Of a stretch of 64,000 nucleotides of DNA, positions 44,100 through 52,959 are shown one piece after another. This stretch comes from Candidatus Haliotispira prima (GTDB taxonomy: Bacteria > Spirochaetota > Spirochaetia > SP-2023): positions 1,736,001 to 1,800,000 of the forward strand of contig CP123443.1 in assembly GCA_029867005.1 (NCBI GenBank). Direction: 5' to 3'. A program made the translations under genes and the position numbers. Positions within the stretch are counted from its first letter, which is position 1, and the number at the start of each line of letters is the position of its first letter. Under the pieces are notes generated by a model, which saw only the letters and a list, made by a program, of their open reading frames with translations, had not been told where the DNA came from and ran no database searches.

Positions 44100-45011
44100 T
44101 CAGTCTAAGAATTTCTGTTCCCGGATTAGATCGTGAGCCATTTCTTTGTCTTTCGGCGCAATCACACCGGAATAATTTTCGAGAAAGTTTTCGTCATAAC
44201 GAACAGCAGAGGCCAACAACCGAACCGCAGCTAAGTCCTTGCTTTCCCCGACTTGCTTGTAGATTTTATAAACCTTTAAATAAGCACTGAGCAAGGTACT
44301 TCGGTCTTCTTCCGAGAAATTCCCATCCGCAGTCAACGACTCATAAATACTGACTTTTTCACCCGGAAAAATCAGATCGGGATTGGCACTGCTCAAATTG
44401 CCGCTGTTCATGGTATACAAATCCGGCCACATGAACAGATCATCCCAGTACCTACCCGTAATTGTAGAAAACCAATCATTTTTGCGAACGGTATGGTCGG
44501 AAACGTGCGCTCTCTTATTCCCCATGACATCATAGGTATAGCCACCGTCACCCGCCGGTGCTTTCCGTTTCGCAGCCCCGACTGCCATCGGGGCAGAGTC
44601 AGGAGCAGGTTCATGATTCTTCGCTGTATCATCGGAACTTTTCGGTTCTTCAGATCGTACCGCACCGGCCACCAGGTAATCCGCAGGGTCACGCTCGCGG
44701 CGCAGCTCCCTCTCATCGGCGAGCAGCTCAAGTTCGGCTTGGCCCGACCCATCAAAAGCATCATCGGTACGAACCAATTCAAGTTCGGCCGGAACAGGCT
44801 CCGACTCTGCACCCTCAGAATCCAAGCCGGATATTCTATCCTCTGCTTTGTTCTCAGATTCCAAATCCAGCAGACCATCAGAAGCACTTTCTTTAGCCAC
44901 CAAAATCCGGCCCGAATCATTATTTTCCGGGAGCCAAAACAAAACGGTAACGGCTATTATTGTAAGCACTAAAAACAACACAACCATCATACGTTGCAGT
45001 TGGATATTCAC
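44100..45011 (-). CDS. Membrane-anchored LysM-like protein
   Basis: A 303-residue protein. It starts with a membrane helix (MMVVLFLVLTIIAVTVLFWL), followed by about 130 acidic, low-complexity residues that should act as a periplasmic spacer. A LysM-like domain follows (DHTVRKNDWFSTITGRYW...IFPGEKVSIY), and then a helical tail (LLSAYLKVYKIYKQVGESKD). LysM binds peptidoglycan. The start is GTG at 45011, with GGGAGG 6 bases upstream; an upstream extension of 24 residues lacks such a site. It lies upstream of the small TPR-like gene. Confidence 0.72.
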   Translation of the reverse strand: MNIQLQRMMVVLFLVLTIIAVTVLFWLPENNDSGRILVAKESASDGLLDLESENKAEDRISGLDSEGAESEPVPAELELVRTDDAFDGSGQAELELLADERELRRERDPADYLVAGAVRSEEPKSSDDTAKNHEPAPDSAPMAVGAAKRKAPAGDGGYTYDVMGNKRAHVSDHTVRKNDWFSTITGRYWDDLFMWPDLYTMNSGNLSSANPDLIFPGEKVSIYESLTADGNFSEEDRSTLLSAYLKVYKIYKQVGESKDLAAVRLLASAVRYDENFLENYSGVIAPKDKEMAHDLIREQKFLD

Positions 45012-45307
45012 GGAGCCCTCCCTGGCACCTGTATTATTCAAAAAATTACACAGCCGGCCAAGCAAACTTTGTACACAAATCAAAAGTCACGGCAAAACCG
45101 AACAAAAGATCCGCTGAAAACAACCCGACCTCTAAAGCACTTTCGCACTCCCAAAGGTACAATAAGGCCCATCTCCTGTTTTCGACACTGTTCCAATCGC
45201 AAAACCTTATGACCGGGCAAACAGAGCCTGATTTAGTATTAGAAGCGCAGCGGACGCATTCTTCAACGAACTCACAGACAGGAAACTAATTTTCATATAT
45301 CTATCGG

Positions 45308-45466
45308 CTATTTTAAATCTGCCATAATTTTTTTTTCTGTCAAGAAAGACGTTTTTGTCCTTGACTGAACAACCCTTCTATATTTTCCCGCGTATACAGT
45401 GTCTAAAATATCTGATCCCGATTCGTCCTGCGAAAAATCCACAGAACGAACTCCGGAAACCCTCAT
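45308..45466 (-). CDS. Possible small protein after the coiled-coil gene
   Basis: A 52-residue frame starting at ATG 45466, MRVSGVRSVDFSQDESGSDI, then a basic end (YRRVVQSRTKTSFLTEKKIMADLK). AGGAG lies just before the ATG, somewhat close. It follows the SpiroCoCo-type gene by 26 bases on the same strand. The amino-acid composition looks protein-like. I cannot assign a family. It may be a real small gene. Confidence 0.45.
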   Translation of the reverse strand: MRVSGVRSVDFSQDESGSDILDTVYAGKYRRVVQSRTKTSFLTEKKIMADLK

Positions 45467-45492
45467 TCTCCTATTTTCGCAACACGAGAACA

Positions 45493-48180
45493 CTAGATTA
45501 ACGAACTCATCTCTAAAATCAACTCCACCGCGCCGACACTGATGTCCAATTGCTTGGCAATCGTGGCATTGTCCCAGCCTTTTTCTGAAAGCTGAAATAC
45601 CATTGTCCGCGCCTCGTCACTGATCCGCGTCAGGTCCTGCGCCGCACCAAAATCGCCGGGATTCTGCACACTACCCTGCTGCAAAGCTACCTGCTCCGCC
45701 AGATGAATATTGGCATCCAGATTTTCGCTCATTTCTTTGACGCGTTCTTCGGCGTTTACTAACCAGGTACGCATCTTTTGTAATTCATCCGTGCGTTGCT
45801 CTGCCGCATCCAACAAGTTCCGCAACAGAGAAATCTGTTCCACGACCTGCTTTGTCTGATCAGAATTCTGCTCAATTACTTCCTGCAAATGGCTTAGTTC
45901 CAGTGCCTTTGCTTCCAGCGGACCAATCAGGCCCTCCACCGAGGACATGCGTGACTGAATATCCTGCATGTCACCAATGTGCTGTAGTACTTGGGCTTGA
46001 TGGGTTTCCAAATTCTGCGCCTGTTCTTCCAGTGCCAGGAACTCCCGCCCCCTTTCCTGGTAAACATCTTCAATCCGGCGCAAGTACTCTTCCATTTGCT
46101 GCACCCGGTCATTCTGGGCATAGAGGGCCTCCCACTTTGAACCGGTTTCTTCCAGAGTCTGCTCGATATCACTGACACTCTGTTGTAATATTTCCGCTCG
46201 TTCCTCGCTGGCTTCCAAAGCCCGCAACTTTTCTCCGACTTCTTGAGCCAGTTGCCGAATATACGTAAATTCTTTTTCCAAATGTCGGCTTTGCTCCGCA
46301 TATGTATTGAGTACAGAACTTTGTTCGCGTAGCTTGGCAATTTGCTCGCGTGTGTCGCGCCATAAATTCTCTGCCCTTTCTATCAGCTTCCCACTACTCA
46401 AAATATGCTGTTGCTGCTGCTCGATGGTTTCAAAGTTATTCGCCATCTGCCGGACATCTGTCCGGATGCGGACCTCCAAGGTTTCATACTGCTCCTCGAG
46501 CTTCCGGCCGCGCTCCTGTACACTTTTTTCCATCTCCCGGAACTTCTGCGACCACTGCTCCAACTCGCTGCCATGTTCATCCACACGTTTGCGGATTTCC
46601 GAATCGCGCTCTTTGTTCTCCCGGACAATGCCTTCCTGTTGCATTTTAGTCTCAGACTTCAATTCCGCCATGAACGCTTGGATTTCGTGCTCGGCCTTGT
46701 CTTCCCGATCTTTGACCTGCTGCTCCAAAGTACGCAATTCTTCCTTCAAATTTCCGCGCTCGGCCTCCAATTGAGACTCCCAAACTTCCCGGCTACGCTC
46801 CCAATTCTCGCCCTGAGTCTGCTCGGCCTTTTTGCCTAAATCCTCCAGCCGCTTTTGCATATTCTCGTCCCACTGTTGCATATGCTCATTCAGCTTATTC
46901 TGCTTACGCCTCAGTTCCTCGGCAAAATTCTTGCCGTACAATTCAAACTGTGCACTGAGCTCCTCACACGAACGGTTTTCAATATGTTCAAAATCCAACT
47001 GTAAACGGTGATAATTTTCTGAAAGAATATTCCAATCACCAAATAATCCTGTGGCCTGCTCCCGATAGGTTTCGCACATCTGCTCCGTTTCCTGCTGCAT
47101 ATCGTTGCGAAACTGTTCCAGCAAAGCATTCTGATCCTTCTTAATGTCACCTTCTATACCGGAAAATTTTTCAAAGTAGGCACTGCACCACTGCTCAAAC
47201 TCCTGTAGGCGCAGGTGTACCTGCTCTACCGTCTGCTCCATCAAAACATCCGTCTCTTTACTCAACAGAGCCTGCTGTTCCTGCTGCAAACTTTGGACGC
47301 CACGCTCCAAGCGATCGCGCAATTCCCTGCGATGGCGTTCCAACTCCTGATCAAACTCCTTCTGCTCTGCCTTATAACTCTCCTCAATCTCTCCCAGCGC
47401 ACCCTCCAGCTTACTTTGCCTGGCACCGACCTTATCCTCCAACTGGGTGTTTTGTTGCATTATATTCTGCAATTTCTCCCGCAGGGACTGCTGACTCTGG
47501 CGAAAACGCTCTGCATCAGACTGTAGGCCCCGTTCCACCTTGTCCCATTCCGTCCGAGCCCGGTTTACATTCTGCAGGGCTTCGGCCTGCTTCATCGTAT
47601 TTTCTTTCAAACCCTGTAAACGCACGGCAAACTTATCCAGATCTTCACCCCAGAGGGCTTTTCGGCTTCCGACATACTCGTCGAAGTCACCCCGAAGCGT
47701 ACTGTTGTGCTCACTCAGTTTCTGCATCAAGTGGTTTTGTAGTTCAGCGGCCCAGCGTCTCTGTTCTTTCAGATGAATATCCAATTTATGGACTTGTTCG
47801 GTCTGCCTGTCAATTTTACCAAATCGTTGTTCAATCTGCCCTAATTCTTCTTCGTAATGCTGTACCGATTTGAAAAGAGATTCGAGCCGCTGCTGCGCAG
47901 ACTCCAAACCTTCAACACTACGGATAAAATTCTGATAACTCTGTTCACCCCGCTGCATAAATTCAATATTCAAATCACGCTGAGCCTGGATATCCACAGA
48001 ACGCTCTTCCATCTCTCCCAGTATGTTCTGAAATCTGACTTCCATGTTGTTCCGCACATTCTCCAGAAAACTACGCACCTCACCTATCGAACGGTTATTA
48101 CTGTCACGGGCCCGAAAATATAGCACCAGGAACAATAGCACCAGTACCGTAATCAAATCACCTAAATCAAATATCGTCAT
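45493..48180 (-). CDS. SpiroCoCo-type long coiled-coil membrane protein
   Basis: An 895-residue protein: one N-terminal membrane helix (FDLGDLITVLVLLFLVLYFRA, about residues 4-23) followed by some 780 residues of almost unbroken coiled coil rich in Glu, Gln and Arg (many QxxLE and RRELxxRLE heptads). The C-terminal 40 residues are a helix-turn-helix-like unit, QLSEKGWDNATIAKQLDISV, ending in VELIL. This layout matches the coiled-coil family known from spirochaetes. The function is not established; a structural or cell-shape role is only an inference. It stands 342 bases after the HAD gene on the same strand. Confidence 0.82.
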   Translation of the reverse strand: MTIFDLGDLITVLVLLFLVLYFRARDSNNRSIGEVRSFLENVRNNMEVRFQNILGEMEERSVDIQAQRDLNIEFMQRGEQSYQNFIRSVEGLESAQQRLESLFKSVQHYEEELGQIEQRFGKIDRQTEQVHKLDIHLKEQRRWAAELQNHLMQKLSEHNSTLRGDFDEYVGSRKALWGEDLDKFAVRLQGLKENTMKQAEALQNVNRARTEWDKVERGLQSDAERFRQSQQSLREKLQNIMQQNTQLEDKVGARQSKLEGALGEIEESYKAEQKEFDQELERHRRELRDRLERGVQSLQQEQQALLSKETDVLMEQTVEQVHLRLQEFEQWCSAYFEKFSGIEGDIKKDQNALLEQFRNDMQQETEQMCETYREQATGLFGDWNILSENYHRLQLDFEHIENRSCEELSAQFELYGKNFAEELRRKQNKLNEHMQQWDENMQKRLEDLGKKAEQTQGENWERSREVWESQLEAERGNLKEELRTLEQQVKDREDKAEHEIQAFMAELKSETKMQQEGIVRENKERDSEIRKRVDEHGSELEQWSQKFREMEKSVQERGRKLEEQYETLEVRIRTDVRQMANNFETIEQQQQHILSSGKLIERAENLWRDTREQIAKLREQSSVLNTYAEQSRHLEKEFTYIRQLAQEVGEKLRALEASEERAEILQQSVSDIEQTLEETGSKWEALYAQNDRVQQMEEYLRRIEDVYQERGREFLALEEQAQNLETHQAQVLQHIGDMQDIQSRMSSVEGLIGPLEAKALELSHLQEVIEQNSDQTKQVVEQISLLRNLLDAAEQRTDELQKMRTWLVNAEERVKEMSENLDANIHLAEQVALQQGSVQNPGDFGAAQDLTRISDEARTMVFQLSEKGWDNATIAKQLDISVGAVELILEMSSLI

Positions 48181-48521
48181 AATGATGTGATCCCTTTTAC
48201 TCCTTCACCATCATTCAAATGACTGCCACATCGGACAAGATTTCAAACCGTGTTTCGACCTTCAGACAGACAAACAATTTTTGACAATTGCGACTTTTCC
48301 GTGTGATCCGCTGAATTTATTCTTGATGCCAGCCAAACGAACCACAAAGTCCGCCGACAAACCTACTTGCCGAAATCGCTCATTTAAAAGCAAAACAAAT
48401 GTTTATTGAAGCTTCCTTACAGGAAACTCCGGATAAAAATCACGCAATTCGCGGAAGCCCCAAGTTTATTGACAACATTTATTGGCAAAGGATCTCCCGG
48501 AATAATCACAATCATCTGCAA
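48181..48521. other. Intergenic region upstream of the coiled-coil gene
   Basis: 341 bases with no gene; it should hold the coiled-coil gene promoter. A short direct repeat (TTTATTGA, near 48401 and 48472) is visible. No clear terminator for the HAD gene was found. Confidence 0.45.
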
Positions 48522-49211
48522 TCAGTATTTTACAAACTGATCAAAGCGGTCTAAAAACTGTTGATAGTTGCGATAATGAAAGTCGGCCAACGAGTCACGG
48601 CGATTTTTCCAAGTGAAATACGCAGCCCAACAGCCCGCTTTTTTGGCTCCTTCTATATCGTTTCGATAGCTGTTGCCCACATAAAGAATTTCTTCGGGCT
48701 CCAAATTTAATTTCTGTGACAAGTATTGGTAAGCCATACCGTGAGGCTTCAAATGACCGCTGTCCTCCGAAGTAATCGCCAGGTCCCAATACTCTTCCAC
48801 GCCCAAGTCAAAATACTCCAACTTCTTCTCTACCGGGAAATCCGACATCGCAGCCACAGTGAAACCGCGATTCCTCAGCTCCTTTAGCACTTTCTTCACT
48901 CCCGGCAACGGCTTCAGATGACGGAATGTCCGTTCCCAAACCTGATAGATTTTGTATTCCAACAGTTCCCGGACATCCGCAACCTGCTCGCCGGTTAAAT
49001 CAGCGTACATCTGAGCCTGATGATGCAACAAACCTTCACGCCCTTCGGCTTGATAGTGGTAACCGTCTTCCCTCAGGTTCCGGCGTACCTTCCAGTAGCT
49101 CTGTACCAAACGAAAGTTGCGGATATAAAGACCCAGAGATGTAGTCAATAAATGCCACTGTGGATACAAAGTACCGTCTATGTCAAATGCAACTGCTTTT
49201 ACTTTGGGCAT
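48522..49211 (-). CDS. HAD-superfamily hydrolase (phosphatase)
   Basis: A 229-residue HAD protein. Motif I is VAFDIDGTLYP with nucleophile D10 and D12. Motif II is in VAAMSDFP, motif III around the lysine in GHLKPHGM, and motif IV is LYVGNSYRNDIEGAKKAGCWAAYF. The cap region lies after motif I (about residues 20-85). Typical of small-molecule phosphatases; substrate unknown. The ATG at 49211 is chosen; AAGGA is 12 bases upstream. It is divergent from hrpA. Confidence 0.88.
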   Translation of the reverse strand: MPKVKAVAFDIDGTLYPQWHLLTTSLGLYIRNFRLVQSYWKVRRNLREDGYHYQAEGREGLLHHQAQMYADLTGEQVADVRELLEYKIYQVWERTFRHLKPLPGVKKVLKELRNRGFTVAAMSDFPVEKKLEYFDLGVEEYWDLAITSEDSGHLKPHGMAYQYLSQKLNLEPEEILYVGNSYRNDIEGAKKAGCWAAYFTWKNRRDSLADFHYRNYQQFLDRFDQFVKY

Positions 49212-49747
49212 CAAAAATTCCAATCCTTATATTTGGTAAAGACAAAAACTCCCAATCTCTCTCACCAAAGTGGGCCAGTATACATCTTTTTGCCACGCCG
49301 GGCAAACCAAGGCCGGTTGCTTTACCCGAGGAGGGTCGGTGTCATTCTCTTTCAATATTGAACCGACGAAGACTGCCCAATGATGATACCCAGCCGTGAA
49401 GACAAAAGACCATATTCGCCGAGACTACTGCCCCGAAAATTTCAGGAATTTCGCGGCCGGAAAAAAGTATTTAAAGCACTTTGCCGGTTCCTGCCAAGCT
49501 GAGGCGCACACGCCTCCTATAAATGGAACCGATTATCTGCATAAAGCATAAAAAATTGCCGACCGGCACAAAACGAGTATCTACCGGAATTCCACCTCAA
49601 AAAAAGATAAATGCCCCAAACTACAATAAGAACAAGGAGACAACCAAAAGATTTAGAACATAGCAGAGCCTCTTCATTTTTCGGCACACCCGAAATTGAC
49701 CATTAGTCCAATGACGGAATGCGGCCGGCTCACTATAATGGTGACAG
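49212..49747. other. Divergent intergenic region, HAD gene and helicase
   Basis: 536 bases without a gene. The right end holds the -10 box of the helicase promoter. The rest shows no RNA gene or repeat that I can recognise. Confidence 0.5.
49716..49739 (+). promoter_or_regulatory. Candidate sigma-70 promoter of the helicase gene, leaderless mRNA possible
   Basis: TATAAT at 49734-49739 is a perfect -10 box, and ATGACG 17 bases before it is a partial -35 match (four of six). The ATG start of the gene at 49748 lies only 8 bases past the -10 box, so transcription would begin at or next to the start codon. No ribosome binding site is visible before that ATG. Confidence 0.5.
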
Positions 49748-52700
49748 ATGACCAGAAATTACCAAGACCTCCCGGTTTATCAACACCGGGCAGAAATCAT
49801 TTCAGCCTTGAATCAAAGCCAGGTTCTCATTGTTGAGAGCCCCACAGGCTCCGGCAAGACGACTCAACTTCCCCTCATTCTTCACGAAGCCGGTTACACC
49901 GGACGTGGTATGGTTGGCATTACCCAGCCAAGGCGCATCGCCACCCTGTCCGTCTGTGATTTTATTTCCGACCAATTAAAACTGCCGGTCGGAGGCTTTG
50001 TCGGCTACAAGATGCGCTTTGAGGACCTCACCGGCGACGAGACTAAAATTAAAGTCATGACTGACGGCACTTTGCTTCAAGAACTAAAGCATGACCCTCT
50101 GCTGCTGCGCTACTCGGTCTTGATGATCGACGAGGCCCACGAACGCAGTCTGACTATCGACTTTATTCTTGGACTGCTCAAAGATATCCTGCCCAAACGT
50201 CCGGATTTCCGTCTCTTGGTTTCCTCTGCCACTATTCGCACGGAAATCTTCAGCCAGTATTTTTACCAAGCCCCAATCATATCCATACAAGCGGAAAGCT
50301 TCCCGGTGCGAATCATCTATCGGCCCGCAGCAACCGGCAACTCCGATGCGGGCACGACAAGACAAGGGCCCAAATACGCCAAAAATTCCCATTCCCAAAA
50401 TTCCCCCAAAAGACAAAAAAACCGAAGCTCCGAAAATCCCGGAAACCTTCAAACAACAATACGTCTCAATCCCGCCGAAGAACAAGCCCTCCGGATTCGC
50501 GACCTGATTCTTCAACTGGAACAGCAGGACGGCCCTCACAGTAAAGGGGATGTCTTGGTCTTTCTGCCTGGTGAAGCCAATATCAAAGCCTGTCTGGCCG
50601 CATTGCTTCCCTGCGAAAAAGAACACGGCATCCACACCCTGCCCCTCTATGCGAGACTGGGCAAGGAAGAGCAGCAGCGTATTTTTGACGATGCCCCCTA
50701 TTCCGAACCGCACCGGCGGCCATGCCGGAAAGTTATTCTGGCCACCAACATTGCTGAAACCAGTCTCACCATAGAAGGTGTCACGGTGGTGATTGATACC
50801 GGGCTGGCCAAGCTCAGCCATTTTGACAGCTACAGTCAGCACGCCGAACTGCGCGAAAGCGGTATTTCCAGGGCTTCGGCAGAACAGCGCAAGGGCCGGG
50901 CCGGGCGCGTTGCGCCCGGGCTCTGCTACCGGCTCTACGGTCGGGCAGAATACCAGGCCATGCGCCCCTATACCCAAGAAGAAATCCAGCGCACAGACCT
51001 GACAGAAGTCATCCTGAGAATGGCGGAACTTGATATCCGCGATTTCGAGAAGTTTGACTTTCTGACCAAGCCGGGACTCAATGATATCCTCAACGCTATG
51101 GACAGCTTAGTCCAGCTCGGTGCCCTGGAACCCCAAAGCCGCAAATTAACAGAAATCGGAAGGCAAATGTGCCACTTTCCGCTTCTACCCCGCCAATCAC
51201 GCATTCTGATCGAAGCCATTCACATCAGTCCGGAATGCATCCACCCGGCCTGCGTCATCACCGCTTTCCTTTCGTCCAACTCACCTTTCCTCTTCCCCCA
51301 CGGCCAAGAACGCCAGGCTCGCGAAGCTCAAGCCCGATTCACAGGAAAATATGGCGACTTTGAGTTTTATTTGCGAGTCTTCAGCCACTACTCTGCCGTA
51401 CAGGACCTGCACGAAAAAGAACAGTTTTGTGAGCGTTATTTTCTTGATCAGCGGGCTATGCATGAGTTGCAGCGTATCGTAGAACAATTAAAGGAAATCA
51501 TCCGAAACCACCCCTCATTTTCGGGGATTGCAATCCCCGAACCCGAAGTCCCGGGCAGCGGCAAAAGCCCAACTTTTCAACAAAACAGCCCCCGCTATTG
51601 CGAAGAATACATGCGGGCCTGCCTGGCTGGCCTGCAAAGCGGACTTTGTATTCTGGAAGATGGCGGCAAAAGGCGCAAATCGCTTTACCGCAGCCTGACA
51701 ACCCGTAATATCATTATTCACCCTGGTTCCAGCATGTTCCACAAACCATCAAAATACCTGCTTGCGGGCGAAATCATGCGTACTTCCCAAACCTATGCAC
51801 GCTCAGCCAGCTTGGTGGAGACTTGGTGGATCGACAATTTTAACCCACAATTGCGCAAGCAGTTAGAACAACGAACCCGCAGCAGCAGTTTCGGCGCAAC
51901 AAAGGAAGAATCAGAAAGGCCACAGTCAAAAGACGGAAAGAACACAAAAGAGACAAAGGCCCCAAAAGAAACAAAGAATACAAGAGACAAAAGGGATACA
52001 AAGAGCGCACATAACACACAGATTGCAAAAAGTACAACAAAAGGAGCAGGCACCGGGGACAGTGGCTCCGCAGCTCAGCCCGATCCGGAGGTGTATCTGG
52101 CCCAGGCGGGAGGGAAACTGTGGAACATCGACGGCGACAAATTGTTGTGGCTGGAACAACACTTTGTCTTGCTAAATCGGCCCAAGCTCCTCCGCAATAT
52201 TCGCAACCACTTTGCCACAGCAAAACCAAGGAAAAGCAGGAACAATCGTCGTGGGGCCGACCGCCGCAGACACGGTGCCATGCCTCATCTCGTACCGCAT
52301 ATCCAAGCCGGCATCGAACAGCTGCAAGCAATCCACGAAGCCGGCCTGTTGCCCGACATCGCCCCGGAACTCGGCATCAACTTACAGTTTCGCGACCGGC
52401 CACTGCTCGAAGGACTGATGCTTAGTGATCTGTACCGCTTATTTAGCTGGCAGACTTGGGACAATTGGAGCAAAAACTACAAACCGTTGCGCAGAGAGCA
52501 GAGCAAACTGCGCAGCAGCTATAACGCGACTAAAGGCCGAATGAAATCAGAGCGCAAAGCTTTGCTTAAACGCTTAGATTTGCTCTTTACCCCGGTTTGT
52601 CAGGAATGGAGAGAAGACACCCAAGACGCGGAAAAGGCCAATGACAAAGGTGAGCGAATCCAAACCAAGCCCGGGAGCCCGGGCTTGGGAGTCTACGGAT

Positions 52701-52891
52701 TGGATATCGATGCCGAGCACAATTTCCGGCTCCGTCCGTTCCGGCACTTTGGCGAACTGCTCCAAGCCAGCAGCCTGGCTTTGGAAGCCTTAGCCGATTT
52801 GTTGCGGACCGAACAGACTCCCGACAGTGACGGAAAAGAGTTACCCGAAGTTTTGCAACGCTGGCTGGACCGCTGTGACAGTCTATACTAA
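49748..52891 (+). CDS. hrpA: HrpA-type ATP-dependent RNA helicase (DEAH box)
   Basis: A 1047-residue DEAH-box helicase. Motif I is ESPTGSGKTTQLP (34-38 the core), motif Ia TQPRRIA, motif II DEAH at 127-130, motif III SSAT, and motif VI QRKGRAGRVAPGLCYRLY. The HA2/ratchet part follows, with IRDFEKFDFLTKPGLNDILNAM. Two low-complexity, Lys/Asn/Ser/Thr-rich inserts stand at about residues 196-240 and 712-775. HrpA is thought to process mRNA and rescue stalled ribosomes. It is shorter than the 1300 residues of E. coli HrpA but keeps a C-terminal domain. A leaderless start is possible because the -10 box stands 8 bases upstream. Confidence 0.9.
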   Translation: MTRNYQDLPVYQHRAEIISALNQSQVLIVESPTGSGKTTQLPLILHEAGYTGRGMVGITQPRRIATLSVCDFISDQLKLPVGGFVGYKMRFEDLTGDETKIKVMTDGTLLQELKHDPLLLRYSVLMIDEAHERSLTIDFILGLLKDILPKRPDFRLLVSSATIRTEIFSQYFYQAPIISIQAESFPVRIIYRPAATGNSDAGTTRQGPKYAKNSHSQNSPKRQKNRSSENPGNLQTTIRLNPAEEQALRIRDLILQLEQQDGPHSKGDVLVFLPGEANIKACLAALLPCEKEHGIHTLPLYARLGKEEQQRIFDDAPYSEPHRRPCRKVILATNIAETSLTIEGVTVVIDTGLAKLSHFDSYSQHAELRESGISRASAEQRKGRAGRVAPGLCYRLYGRAEYQAMRPYTQEEIQRTDLTEVILRMAELDIRDFEKFDFLTKPGLNDILNAMDSLVQLGALEPQSRKLTEIGRQMCHFPLLPRQSRILIEAIHISPECIHPACVITAFLSSNSPFLFPHGQERQAREAQARFTGKYGDFEFYLRVFSHYSAVQDLHEKEQFCERYFLDQRAMHELQRIVEQLKEIIRNHPSFSGIAIPEPEVPGSGKSPTFQQNSPRYCEEYMRACLAGLQSGLCILEDGGKRRKSLYRSLTTRNIIIHPGSSMFHKPSKYLLAGEIMRTSQTYARSASLVETWWIDNFNPQLRKQLEQRTRSSSFGATKEESERPQSKDGKNTKETKAPKETKNTRDKRDTKSAHNTQIAKSTTKGAGTGDSGSAAQPDPEVYLAQAGGKLWNIDGDKLLWLEQHFVLLNRPKLLRNIRNHFATAKPRKSRNNRRGADRRRHGAMPHLVPHIQAGIEQLQAIHEAGLLPDIAPELGINLQFRDRPLLEGLMLSDLYRLFSWQTWDNWSKNYKPLRREQSKLRSSYNATKGRMKSERKALLKRLDLLFTPVCQEWREDTQDAEKANDKGERIQTKPGSPGLGVYGLDIDAEHNFRLRPFRHFGELLQASSLALEALADLLRTEQTPDSDGKELPEVLQRWLDRCDSLY

Positions 52892-52959
52892 ACCCGCTTC
52901 AACCCACTCCGGTTCCCTCACTCAAAGACTGACGCACAAGCCCGGCTCACGAACGGGAC

